Of a DNA stretch of 64,000 nt, positions 10,561 to 20,677 are shown piece by piece. Source of the stretch: Heligmosomoides polygyrus polygyrus. Taxonomy: Eukaryota > Nematoda > Chromadorea > Rhabditida > Heligmosomidae. Under the pieces are notes generated by a model. That model was not told the origin of the DNA. It did no database searches and was given only the letters and a program-made list of their open reading frames with translations. The stretch spans positions 49,831,631 through 49,895,630 of the forward strand of contig OX377206.1 of the NCBI GenBank assembly GCA_947396885.1, written 5' to 3'. How positions within the stretch are numbered: the first letter of the stretch is position 1; each line of letters starts with the position of its first letter. The translations under genes were made by a program, and so were the position numbers.

Positions 10561-11499
10561 AGTTCCCGGAATACACACTTATCTGAAAGCAACATGTGTC
10601 ATGTCGTCGAGTTTTCGCGGTCAACCGTGGCCATCGGCCAACTCGCGACTGCGGGAAAAGTTACCGAGCGAGTGAGCCAGTATCAAAGTACTAAGGTCCA
10701 ACGGTGCGAGAGAAGCGAAAAACCAAGCAGGCGCGTAAGATAGTAAGCATTGGATGAATAGTGCGGACGAGGTGGTGGCACACGGGTACAAAAAGCAGGG
10801 AGACGTGAAATTCGCAAGGCTTTCGCAACGCTAACGGTCGATCGACTACACGGTTAGGCATATAAGTTGGGGCTGGAATGCAACTTCGGCGAAGACACGT
10901 CATCGCAAAGCTACGTTGCAAAGCCGTTGCTGTAACAGTCTTTATATTCCTCGAGGAGACCCCCAGACCAGCGCTTGGGCGTGCTCGAAGTTTCCGGGCG
11001 CAAGCAATGACGGTTACCGCCTAAGGTTTCCTCCCCGATTCTCCCTTGCTGGCGATGTGACCCAGCGCTCAAAACGTTCAGCCTGTCCCAAAGGAGAGTC
11101 CGTGCCACTCCGAATCTCCTGAATGGAGGCCATGGAAGAGGAAGAGGCAGTACCCTAGTTGTGTTTATCTTCGCAGTCACTGCGGAGAGGCTCGCTGGAA
11201 CCAGATCTATACAATTTGCAGTTCTCCGATGCGCTCCTAGATCCAATGACTCCCAGAAGTGGATGCGCGCTAAAAGGCTCGATCACCAATGCCGAACATA
11301 GGGTTCCGCATGTCCAACATCGGTCCGATGTACCATATCATGCCCCGGGTGAGTTCGCTGCATCGGTAGTGGAGCTCATGCGGCCGTCAACCTGAGGCCA
11401 CGCGTGAGGCACCATCAGAGTCGAGGTCTTACCTTGCGCGCTAGCTCCTACGTTGCCTGTCATGTTAAGGTTAAGCCCTTGTTGCCCCCTACTGAAGCA
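10561..11499. other. Between the BEL/Pao and RTE remnants, no recognised gene
   Basis: A minus frame of 111 codons (10911-11246) and others of about 75 codons are present, but none shows a family motif. GC content is like that of the neighbouring element remnants, so part of this may be further decayed retroelement, for instance the 3' end of the RTE fragment or the BEL/Pao leader. No function is claimed. Confidence 0.4.
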
Positions 11500-12570
11500 C
11501 ACCTCATGCCAATGCGGATGTTGTTTAGAAACTTTCCTGGGACTGTTCCTGCGCAGGCCCCAGACAACACTCGCCCATCTTCACATCACTCGCCTGATAC
11601 AATTGAACTGAGCGACCCTTGTAGTATCTGATCGCGTGTTCATCCCGCTTTCTTATACCCAGGTCCCTGAGGCGTGTGTTAGGGCAGGAACAACGGTGGA
11701 GTCGTACAGCTCAGCACGGAGTCGAGTGCTCTTCGTCGTCTTCACGACTTCTTCGACGCTCTTGAACGCTCCCCAAGCCGCTCATTTCCTCCTGCCCAGC
11801 TCTGGTGTTAGGTCGTTGGCCATGTTGACTTCGCGACCCAGATACACAGCTGGAGCATTCGGAGATGTTCGTTCCATTGAGACAGAATAGGGCATCAGAA
11901 GCTTTTCCGTTCCTCATGAACATCGTCTTCGTAAGATTCAGCTGCAGTCCAACGTCCCCACATACACGATCGAAGTCGACCAGCATTCGCTCCGCCTGAC
12001 TGATGCTCAGCGTTATGAGCATGTTCAGCGAAGCGCAGATGGTTTAGCTGCCGGCCATCGTCTTTCACTTCCATTTATTCCCATTTTAGTTCGCGCAATA
12101 CGTTTTTGAGAGTTGCGCTCAAGAGGTTTGGGAATATGGTACCTTGCTGATCCCCTCTCTTCACGTCGATGGTGACATCGTTGTAGAATTGTGAAACTTG
12201 GTCGTGAATCCACTGACAGCTCTCGATGTACTCTGATGAACGCTCTGAATGCGCAGAGCTTCGATGACCGCTTCAGCTTCGACGGGGTCGAATGCCTTCT
12301 TCAGGTAGATGAACGTAAGGCACCACGGCTGCTTGTCCTCTCGCGGTAGTTCGATGAGCTTCGTAATGGTGTGTATGTGGTCGATCGTGCTCATTTCTCC
12401 CCTAAATCCTGCTTGTTTGCATGGATCCTTCGTCCGGCATTCCGCTAACCTTATTCAAAATTTCCCGAGTGATTAGCTTGTAGGCTACGGCCAACAGACA
12501 GATCAGGCTTTAGTTGCCAATGTCGTGCAGGTCCCCCTTCTTGTACAGCAAAAAAGCTCTGCTGGTCTCC
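11500..12570 (-). pseudogene. RTE-1-like LINE reverse transcriptase fragment
   Basis: Reading down from 12570, LLYKKGDLHDIGN (RT motif 1-2 region) is followed by STIDHIHTITKLIELPRE, CLTFIYLKKAFDPVEAEAV (first catalytic Asp replaced by Tyr: family form FIDLKKAFD), then AERMLVDFDRVCGDVGLQLN and LNGTNISECSS. This set of motifs is that of RTE-type LINEs common in nematodes. The FADD catalytic box is disrupted (RFAEH near 12030), and several stops and shifts break the frame. No endonuclease domain is seen upstream, so this is a 5'-truncated or fragmented copy. Confidence 0.75.
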
Positions 12571-13141
12571 CACTGAGATCTGATATGCCGTGTAGATATA
12601 AGGAGAAATAATAATAACAATATGATGGAGAGGGTATATGCTTGACCATATTCTATAGTTTCTATGCATTCAAATAAGCACCTTCACCCAAAAAAACTAT
12701 TGTGTGGACAGCTCCTTCAGTCATAATCTCATGTTCGAGGGTGAAATATCAAGCCACAACGTCTTTAGGTATTTTCGAAGAACGAGACGAACTAGGAATA
12801 TAGATTCTGGCGCTGCCAAATAGTCAACGAATCTCTGCACAGCTTTAGAGTAGGTTGCGAGGATGTCTATAAACCCAAGCAATGGAGCTGAACATGCAAA
12901 CAGTGATCAATGAGGCTTCATCGTGTTCGGTATTCTGAAAGTCCAGTTTCTCACTAGTGGAACCACTAATTGGAGCGTTAGCTATGAAAAGGAACTGACG
13001 AGTAATGTTGCATACTTCAAATGTCGAGATTTCTTGAACATATCAGTCAAAATTTACAGTTTGCTGATTGTATGGAATATGGAATGTATAATAGAATCTA
13101 GAGATTTTTTTTTATAAACTCTTGCAAGTTATAACGTTGGT
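12571..13141. other. AT-rich intergenic stretch, no gene seen
   Basis: Nothing recognisable was found. The stretch is AT-rich, lacks family motifs, and ends at the target site of the LINE. Confidence 0.5.
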
Positions 13142-13159
13142 CCACGACTATTTCTAGCC
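13142..13159. repeat. LINE target-site duplication, copy at the element's 3' end
   Basis: The 18 bases ccacgactatttctagcc recur exactly at 16349-16366, on the other side of the LINE. Target-primed reverse transcription produces such direct repeats, and this pair fixes both ends of the insertion. Confidence 0.92.
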
Positions 13160-13231
13160 TTCTTCTTCTTCTTCTTCTTCTTCTTCTTCTTCTTCTTCTT
13201 CTTCTTCTTCTTCTTCTTCTTCTTCTTCTTC
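13160..13231. repeat. (TTC)n microsatellite, the LINE 3' tail
   Basis: About 24 perfect TTC triplets lie on the plus strand (GAA/AAG on the element's sense strand). The tract starts right after the target-site duplication and ends at the ORF stop codon, so it is the 3' tail of the LINE rather than an independent microsatellite. Confidence 0.95.
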
Positions 13232-16200
13232 AGCGTTTGTCCCGCTTCGTCGCGGGGTCCGCTCTTCTGGTGTCATGACGCCACCTTTCCCGGTCATGCG
13301 CTTGATCAGGGTGGACGCCAGTTACTTTCATGTCCATGTGTAACGTATCCGACCAACGCTGCTTTGGGCGTCCTCTAGGCCGCTTTCCTGACACTTCCAA
13401 CCCAAGGCCTATCTTGCGGACGCTGTCTTCCTTTCCACGCAGAACGTGGCCGTACCATCGTAAGCGAGCTTCGCGCATCTTGGCCGCTATCGGCGCGACA
13501 CCGAACTTCTGCCGAATAGCATCATTTCTGATGCGGTCCATGCGGGTGACTGCAGCCGTCCAGCGCAGCATCTTCGTCTCCATGACGCTGAGGCGCGTTT
13601 CAACTTCCTTAGTCGCAGGCCAACACTCAGCACCGTACATCGCTACTGGCCGGATGACTGTTCTGTAGATCTTTGACTTCAGGTGCTCTGGTATCTTCCT
13701 ATCGCAGAGCACACCAGTCAGCGAACGCCACTTGGACCAAGCTGCACTCACGCGTGAGTTCACTTCAACCATCAGACCGCCGTCAGACGCTATTGCTGAT
13801 CCGAGGTACTTAAACACCGAAGTGCGTGCAAGCTCAGTACCGTTAATCTTAATGGAGCCGGACTCGTTTACGTCAGTCGTTAGGTACTCGGTCTTCTTGA
13901 CGTTCAATTTGAGTCCGAACATTGCCAGGCGGTCGCACCAAGCTTGCACCTGCCGCTCGAGATCATCTTTATCTTCGCAAGCGAGCATCACGTCATCAGC
14001 ATAGAGCAATGTCCATGGGACAGGCTTCTGAAGATCTCGCGTAATGGCATCCATGACGACAACAAAGAGGAGTGGAGAAAGCGCAGAACCTTGGTGCACC
14101 CCAACAGAGATGGGAAACTCCATTGAGGTTCCAGCTGCAGCTTGCACTCTACTCTTTGGGCAAGAGTAGAGCATCCGCACCCACTCTATGAGTTCCTCAG
14201 GTACGTTGTGTTGTCGCAAGGCGTACCATATAACCTCACGCGGTACGCGGTCGAAGGCCTTCTCCAGGTCGAGAAAGGCGATATGCACCGGCTTCTGTTT
14301 CTCACGATGCTTCTCTACCAGGAGGCGGGCGGCGTGTATAGCATCAATGGTCCCACAACCAGACACAAAACCGCACTGGTTGTCGGAGAGCTTGACGATT
14401 TCACGAATTCGTCTGCCGAGGATTCGCTCGAAGATCTTCATGCTGTGCGAAAGCAAGCGAATCGGACGATAATTGGAGCAGTCTGCAGGACTGCCCTTCT
14501 TCTTCCAAATCGGAATCGTCGTACTGTTGTGCCAACACTCCGGTACTTTCTTCTCCTTTACTACCTGGTTGAAGAACTCAGCCAACCACTCAGCAGGATA
14601 CCAGAGCTTCGACTTCCAAACATCGGCTGCCAGATCATCCGGTCCTGTCGCCTTGCATGGCTTCATCTTCTTTAGAGCCGCTTCCGTTTCCTCCACGGTG
14701 ATCTTGTGAACGGGACCGTGAACAGAACCCACAGAAGGGATGGCCGGGTGAGGAAATTCCATAGTGGAAATTTCCTCAAAGTAATCACGCCATCGCTTCA
14801 GCGCCTTTTTGCGGTCTGTCAGAGGATGGCCGCTCTCATCATTGATGCCAACAAACTTTTCAATGTCCTCGGTTTAGCGATGGCGGGTCTTAGCAAGTCG
14901 GTACAAATACCGCTCACCATCGCGTGACTCGAGCTTTTCGTTGACATCACTATAATGAGTGGCTTTCGCAACAGCCACGGCTTTCTTTGCAGCCTTCTTC
15001 GCCTTCTGATACTTCTGCCAGTTGTCGGCCGTCTTATCGCTGAGAAACACGTGATAGAGCGACTTCTTCTCTCTAACCTTTGCCTTCACATCGTCCGTCC
15101 ACAGCCATGTCTGCTTATCGACTTTGCGTCGTCCAGGCTTCGTAGTGCCGAGTTCCAACCTTGCAGCTTGGCGTATCGCGTCGGTTGCTTTCTTCCAAGT
15201 TTCGTTGACAGTCGTGACTGTCGATAACCGTACGCGGGAAATCACAGCTGCTTCCTTCTCTTTCATTCGCCACCACTTGATTCTCGCAGCACCGCATCGC
15301 TCAACTTGCTGCATCCTCGGAGGGGTGATCTTAAAGGTGCAGACTAGCGGTCGATGCTGTGTGGCGACCGTCTCATACGGCACGATCTTCGCGTCTGTGA
15401 CAATGCTTCGGTCGCGATCCTTGACAAGGACAAAGTCTATCTGAGACTTGGAGCTCCCACTATAGTATGAGATGAGGTGGGAGTCGCGTTTTCGGAAAAC
15501 GGTGTTCACAATGGTGAGATTATGCGATTCCGCATACTCAAGAATGCGCTCACCATCGGCGTTACGAGACCCGTATCCGAAACCACCATGACAGCTGTAC
15601 CCGTCCTTCGCAGCACCTACGTGCCCATTAAGGTCACCAGCGACTATGATGACATCTTTCGGCGGTACCTCTGCTGTCTTCTCATCAAGCAGGCTCCAAT
15701 ACTCTTCCTTGTCTTGATCGGAGCAGCCACTCTGCGGAGCATACGCAGAGAAGAAGTGATAGAGTCGCTCCTTCGCGGCGACAACGATCTTCATCAACCG
15801 ATCGTCATAGCGTTCGACGCTTACAATCGAGTCACGAAATCGTTCGGAGACGATTATTCCGACACCACTGGTGGTCCTGGGACTTCCACATAGAACGGCC
15901 TTGAAGCCACGTCCTATGTCCCTTGACTTGCTGCAGGACCACCTCGTCTCCTGCACCGCACAGAAATCAACTCTTCTTCGCTCCAGTGCTTCAACCAACT
16001 CGCACGAGCGGCCCGTTAACGTACCCACATTCAGCGTTGCTACGCGGGTCCTGCCTACGTTACGGGACTTTCGGACTAGCTCAGTTGCCCCCCGATGCCG
16101 TCCTCGCATCAGGGACCCTCGCATACTTTCCACACTCGCCGGGCTCTGCGAGTGCGCGTCGGTTCCCGCGGACGCCGTAGCACAGTCTCGAAAAACATGA

Positions 16201-16271
16201 CTATTCATACACCATGTGATGTGACATGGGTCTTCGTAGGCCGGCCTGTCACAAGGGCCTGTCGCCTGCAT
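13230..16271 (-). pseudogene. LINE ORF: APE endonuclease plus reverse transcriptase, one nonsense codon
   Basis: The frame spans 1013 codons plus stop and is broken only by TAA at 14874-14876. It starts at ATG 16271, with an in-frame TGA a few codons upstream. The endonuclease shows TLNVGTLTGRS, CAVQETRW, VAGDLNGHVGA, SQIDFVLV and TQHRPLVC, the metal-binding and catalytic boxes of APE-like nucleases. RT follows the stop with TGPDDLAADVW, YRPIRLLSHSMKIFERIL, FLDLEKAFDRVP, VGVHQGSALSPLLF and LLYADDVMLACED, all with intact Asp residues. The C-terminus has RWYGHVLRGKED and GKRPRGRPKQRW. The protein would nick target DNA and copy the element RNA there. The nonsense codon falls between the two domains. 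Confidence 0.92.
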
Positions 16272-16348
16272 TCGAGTGTCCGTGCTTAGCTTAGCTCACA
16301 AAGCGAGCAGTTTCCAGTGGCACCACGTGGAAGAACGGACATCGCCAC

Positions 16349-16366
16349 CCACGACTATTTCTAGCC
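16349..16366. repeat. LINE target-site duplication, copy at the element's 5' end
   Basis: This is the second exact copy of the 18-bp target-site duplication (see 13142-13159). The two copies are identical, which argues for a fairly recent insertion. Confidence 0.92.
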
Positions 16367-17504
16367 ATGCAAAGGCATTTACTACTGGAAAATGTACCTT
16401 TTGGTAGAATAATTAGGTCCTAAGATAATTTCGAAATTTTCTGTTTTCTGGCGTTTTTGGCTTTTCTGTTTTCTGTTTTCTGGGAAAATTTTTAAAATTT
16501 CCGCCCATCCTTGGCCCCATGTAAGGCCGAGATGTGATGACAATTAGAAGACGGTTGATCAATATGCGCCGAGAATCACGGTAACCAGTTGGTAGGCTAT
16601 GAACAGTTTTAACAAAAAGATTTTGTTTCGGACAACCGAATAAAACAAGCAATAAAACAAGGAATTGAAGTAACAGAGAAACTGATCACAATTTGACGTG
16701 GAGTACGGCGGCAAAGATGGCACGGTGAGGCACCCCTACTGAGATTCTCGGGGTCGGCGAGCTGCTTGGGCACGACCTCCTAAACTTCTCTCACGAAGGG
16801 AATTCTGCGATAAAACTCTGCTAAGCCTTTACTCAAAGGTGCAGTGGTCCCTCGGCACTGGGTCAGTCACTGAGTCCAACTCTGGAACCCCAAAAACAAG
16901 CCAGCAGGCGAAAAAGGAGAAGAGAAGAGACACCCGTCGTCAGCCTCCTGTTATATGGACTCACTGTATTCGCGCTGCCACTTCACGCGCATGATCATTG
17001 GAGATCAGATCACCTGATCACAACTAAACGGCTTGCCTATTCAACAGGATTCTCGCAGGGAGGCTCGCAGGTGCCGCCCTATCCGACACTACTGCTATCA
17101 TAATTTACATAGCGGTCGCACTATTAATCATACTTTCATGTCGAGTTATAAAAATGTGGAAACCAGGAAAGAAAAGAAGGGCGCAATAACCAGTAAGTTG
17201 CACTTTTCGTGGTCAGCCACAGGCCTTCCAAATAAAGCTTCATTCGGGCCCAGTAATATTAGCAGTATGCATAATATTGTGTGCAAATGCACCTACAAGC
17301 ATGTCAACGCGGGTACAGCAAACAAAGCGCTGACCTTGTCTGCAATGGGCAAAATCAATGCCGCTTCGAATACAGTCGCGAGACTTTGTTTAACAAACTG
17401 CAAAATGAACTCTGCGTTGAGGTTGTGCACAAAAACAAGACCATAGGATCCGCAAAATTTGTGAGAATACCCACGGAATTCAAGTGTGCAAAGTAGCAGG
17501 AAGT
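16367..17504. other. Unassigned stretch between LINE and gap
   Basis: No family motif was recognised. A T-rich run with repeated ttttctg (about 16440-16485) is present. Plus-strand frames of up to 137 codons (17033-17446) look like chance openings: they show no domain and overlap one another. Confidence 0.4.
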
Positions 17505-17704
17505 NNNNNNNNNNNNNNNNNNNNNNNNNNNNNNNNNNNNNNNNNNNNNNNNNNNNNNNNNNNNNNNNNNNNNNNNNNNNNNNNNNNNNNNNNNNNNNNN
17601 NNNNNNNNNNNNNNNNNNNNNNNNNNNNNNNNNNNNNNNNNNNNNNNNNNNNNNNNNNNNNNNNNNNNNNNNNNNNNNNNNNNNNNNNNNNNNNNNNNNN
17701 NNNN
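17505..17704. other. Assembly gap (200 N)
   Basis: Exactly 200 Ns are present, a conventional placeholder for a gap of unknown size. Its right side is the 42-bp array, so the missing DNA is probably more of that array. Confidence 0.98.
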
Positions 17705-18628
17705 CTGGACGACGAATTCGGCACATATTCTGAATCCAGACGCATGTTTGATAACGTCTGCGACACGCCTTCTGAATCCCGATGCAGGTTTGGCGACGGC
17801 TGCGGCAGGATTCTTGATTCCCAGTGTTTGCTGGACGACGTATTCGGCACATATTTGAATCACGACGCATGTTTGATAACGTCTTCGACACGTCTTCTGA
17901 ATCCCTATGCAGGTTTGGCGACGACTGCGGCACTTCTCTTTAATCCCTTCGTTTGATGGACGACTTCTGCTGCACCTACTCTGAATAACTATGCATGTTT
18001 GACGACGTCTGCGACGCGTCTTCTGAATCCTGATGCATGCTTGATAACCTCTGCCACACGTCTTTTGAATACCGATGCAGGTTTGGCGACGACTGCGGCA
18101 GGATTCTTGAATCTCAATATTTGCTGGATGACGAATTCGGCACATATTCTGAATCCAGACCCATGTTTGACGACGTCTGCGACGCGTCTTCTGAATCCTG
18201 ATGCAGGTTTGGCGACGACTGCTGCACGTTTCTCGAATCTCATCGTTTGCTGGACAACGTCTGCGGCACATACTCTGAAACCCAACGTTCGCTGGACGAC
18301 GAATTCGGCACATATTCTGAATCCAGACGCATGTTTGATAACGTCTGCGACACGACTTCTGAATACAGGTGCAGGTTTGGCGACGACTGCAGCAGGATTC
18401 TTGATTCCCAGTGTTTGCTGGACGACGTATTCGGCACATATTTGAATCACGACGCATGTTTGATAACGTCTTCGACACGTCTTCTGAATCCCGATGCTGG
18501 TTTGGCGACGACTGCAGCAGGGTTCTTGATTCCCAGTGTTTGCTGGACGACGAATTCGGCACATATTTGAATCACGACGCATGTTTGATAACGTCTTCGA
18601 CACGTCTTCTGAATCCCGATGCTGGTTT
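17705..18628. repeat. 42-bp minisatellite array, locus 1 (diverged units)
   Basis: About 22 units, mostly 42 bp (38-45 bp), recur with the anchors gtttgataacgtctgcgac, acacgtcttctgaatcc and gatgcaggtttggcgacg. Near the right end the sequence from gtgtttgctggacgacg repeats exactly 126 bp apart (18411 and 18537), a three-unit higher-order repeat. On the minus strand a long frame is open, with 14-residue units such as FRRRVADVIKHASG. These resemble the units of the large array (FRRGVTNFVQQASG), so the two belong to one family. The left boundary is hidden in the gap. Confidence 0.9.
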
Positions 18629-19180
18629 ATTGTATTTTTCTTGGATTCCCTGTCTTGTCGACCGTTTCGTTCGTGTTTTCGCGTTTGTTCGAGGTGTGTC
18701 GCCTTTACTTCCTTATATCGTTGAAGTATTGTTGTTGTCAAGGGTATTTCTTCGATGTCTTGTTTCGCTAGGGGGGCTCCGCCATGCCTGTGCTCATTCA
18801 TGGATTTCTTTTGATTTTCGTTCCACCGGCAGGCACGAAAGCCGTGCTTGACAAGACACTAGACGGTTTTTATGACGTGTCCAGCCCAGAATCGTTCTAG
18901 TTGATGCCCAATTTTCTCAAAGTAGTGTTGGCTGGCGGGGCTTTTCTTGCTGAATCCTGCTATTCTTCCAATTCCTATTCCGCCCGCAAGCACGCTAGTC
19001 CACGTTTCTGTGCTCGACTCGTCACGAGATAGATGTCACGACGTTTCCAGCACAGAAATCTCCCAGTTGATACCCTATTTTTTTAATTGATGTTCTCCTG
19101 GGAGGGGGGGGGGGGGGGGAGGTCGTGTACGCGCTGATTCGCTCTATCACCTAGGTACCTATAACTTGTGTACTTGCTTT
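18629..19180. other. Degenerate duplicated segment and G-run, no gene seen
   Basis: A weak tandem repeat of about 157 bp is visible. One copy (from about 18826) contains gcaggcacg, then gacgtgtcca and agttgatgccca. The next (from about 18983) contains gcaagcacg, then gacgtttcca and agttgatacccta. A run of 16 G follows at 19104-19119. No coding frame is recognised. Confidence 0.45.
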
Positions 19181-19194
19181 TTAGAAACAGTGCG

Positions 19195-19251
19195 ATGAGA
19201 GTGGCGCTCATCATCAAGATCGAGAACATCCAGCTCCGCTGTGAATGCGTA
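19195..19251 (+). pseudogene. Possible decayed histone C-terminal coding remnant
   Basis: A short frame reads MRVALIIKIENIQLRCECV and ends at TAA 37 bases before the stem-loop, the normal spacing for histone genes. The box around NIQL can be aligned with the DIQLARR end of histone H3, but the match is short, and an H2B-like alignment of the same bases is also possible. Upstream sequence shows no histone fold. It may be chance. Confidence 0.25.
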
Positions 19252-19276
19252 TAAGTCGGAAAAGTCAACGATTTCA

Positions 19277-19310
19277 ATCTAACCCAACGGCCCTTTTCAG
19301 GGCCACAGTT
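19277..19310 (+). promoter_or_regulatory. Histone-type mRNA 3' stem-loop, plus strand
   Basis: The hairpin GGCCCT-TTTC-AGGGCC (19289-19304) has the exact 6-bp stem and 4-base loop of the replication-dependent histone mRNA 3' end. It lies in the context aacccaac upstream and ac downstream that nematode histone genes have. This structure is bound by SLBP/CDL-1 and directs cleavage. No full histone gene lies upstream. The short stretch 19195-19251, ending in TAA with gaacatccagctc, could be a decayed histone C-terminus. Confidence 0.65.
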
Positions 19311-19946
19311 GTGAATTATATGAATCTCAAAAGAATTTATGTGGAGTGCAGGGTGGGCTGATAATTTTAGTCTAAATAAATCTGTGCTTCAATTGAATTG
19401 TTTCTTGTTATGATAGTATTGATAAGGCAGGAAGAAGAAGAAAGGAAAAAAGCACTATGGAAAACTCCTTGGCCGCAGATAACGTGAATGAGAAGTGTGG
19501 ATCTTGTGGTGTGGATTTATTACGAAGGATCAATTGGTAGAAATTTAAAGTGTTTGCAAACGCTCATTTTGTAACACCAAGCAGATATTTTTACGTTTAT
19601 TGAGTGGAACCCAACTTGTGAAGACGTTTTTAGAAGCCATCGTGAGAATTTTATGTGCATATGCTTGTCGTAAAGCTTTCCACAGAAACATTCTTTGCGT
19701 TTTGCCTTTGCAAAAATATAGGTAATGGTGTTGAAAGACAAAGCTATTCGACCAAACCTTATCTCAGAAATTTGGTTGGTGGGTGGAGCCACGCATTTCT
19801 GCTTCAGCCGCTAAGTTCCCATGCCGCAAGACACACACCATCAAGCCAATTTCCTTGACTTTGCAATTCAAATATGTCGTAATAGCTTGATATTATCTGT
19901 TTATTATTCAATCAATTCATTAGATCTCAGATTTAATTGCTGCAGT
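19311..19946. other. Between the two stem-loops, no gene seen
   Basis: AT-rich DNA with a GA-rich patch near 19428-19450 (aggaagaagaagaaagg). Minus frame 19520-19792 and plus frame 19655-19858 have no recognisable motif and overlap each other. Convergent histone genes would place only 3' flanks here, consistent with the absence of coding sequence. Confidence 0.4.
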
Positions 19947-19985
19947 ACACATATGTGGCCCTAAAGAGGGCAGTTGGGTTAGATG
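19947..19985 (-). promoter_or_regulatory. Degenerate histone-type stem-loop, minus strand
   Basis: Read on the minus strand, atctaacccaac is followed by TGCCCT-CTTT-AGGGCC (19957-19972) and acata. Five of six stem pairs form; the outermost pair is lost because G has become T. It shares the flanking atctaacccaac with the plus-strand stem-loop at 19.29 kb and points towards it. No histone gene is recognised upstream on the minus strand (20.0-20.2 kb). Confidence 0.55.
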
Positions 19986-20169
19986 AGAAAGCACGAGAGT
20001 GCACTTTTTGCTTGTCTCTGGCGATCTTGTTGGCATCGAATACCGTTATTAAACACTGAGGCCCTCCTTCCCCATCACCTCAATTAAAATAATTTCTTCG
20101 TGCTGGGTTTTTTCGTGTCCGCGTTCTCTTCGGCATTTATTTTCAAACAAGATTAAACGTTCACCATTG

Positions 20170-20665
20170 CAGAGTCATGCTCCCTAAGCGTATGTCATCA
20201 ACATTGAATGACTGGACAGAAGCTCTTGAGCATAAAACTGATGTTGATGTAATGTATTTTGATTTTATGAAACCCTTTGAGAAAGTTCCCTCTTTAAGGC
20301 TTGTTGATAAACCTATAAAGCTAGCTGTTCATCCCAGGGTAACCAATTGGATAAAAATTTCATAACTGCCAGGTCGCTCCAGGTTATGATTAAAGAATCA
20401 TTCTCAGAATCCCTTCCTTTGACCAGAGGACTTTCTTAGTGAGGTGTTTTATCTCCAATCCTTTTCTCTGTGTATACCTCGATATTCCTTCCCTGTTCAC
20501 TAAATTTTGGGTCACATGTAAAATGTTTGCTAATGATACAAAGATTTACAAGAATGTACAAGAGCGAATGCTCGAACTGCTCTTCAATCCGCAATAAACG
20601 CTATTGCGGATTTATCAGCAAACTGGGAATTGACGTTGTAAGCAACTCCGAGCGCCAATGTTAAG
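20170..20665 (+). pseudogene. CR1/jockey-like LINE reverse transcriptase remnant
   Basis: The plus strand reads STLNDWTEALEHKTDVDV, then MYFDFMKPFEKVPSLRLVDK (family FDFxKAFDKV with Lys-Ala-Phe-Asp changed to Lys-Pro-Phe-Glu), HPRVTNWIK, and after frameshifts VLSPILFSVYT and FANDTKIYK. The last is the catalytic FADD box with the first Asp replaced by Asn. Stops and shifts occur throughout. Only the RT palm remains. It ends where the 109/112-bp satellite begins. Confidence 0.7.
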
Positions 20666-20677
20666 GCGAGCAAACTA

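Larger units (their letters stand above)
13160..16348 (-). mobile_element. Full-length non-LTR retrotransposon (RTE-like LINE), 3189 bp
   Basis: Exact 18-bp direct repeats bound a 3189-bp minus-strand insertion. It has a 77-bp 5' leader, one long frame for endonuclease plus RT, and a tail of about 24 AAG/GAA triplets (plus-strand TTC, 13160-13231). The stop codon of the frame touches the tail, so there is no 3' UTR. A single ORF with an APE-type endonuclease, a very short 3' end and a simple-repeat tail fit the RTE clade; the clade call is inference. One TAA interrupts the frame. Confidence 0.9.

Noticed and set aside
13330..16289. Plus-strand frames of 60-177 codons
   Set aside because: They are antisense shadows of the LINE endonuclease/RT frame.
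17033..17446. 137-codon plus frame as a host gene
   Set aside because: No domain, no splice context and overlapping alternative frames were seen.
17293..18562. Long frames across the 200-N gap (with runs of X)
   Set aside because: They are open only because N codons are not stops; the parts outside the gap are satellite.
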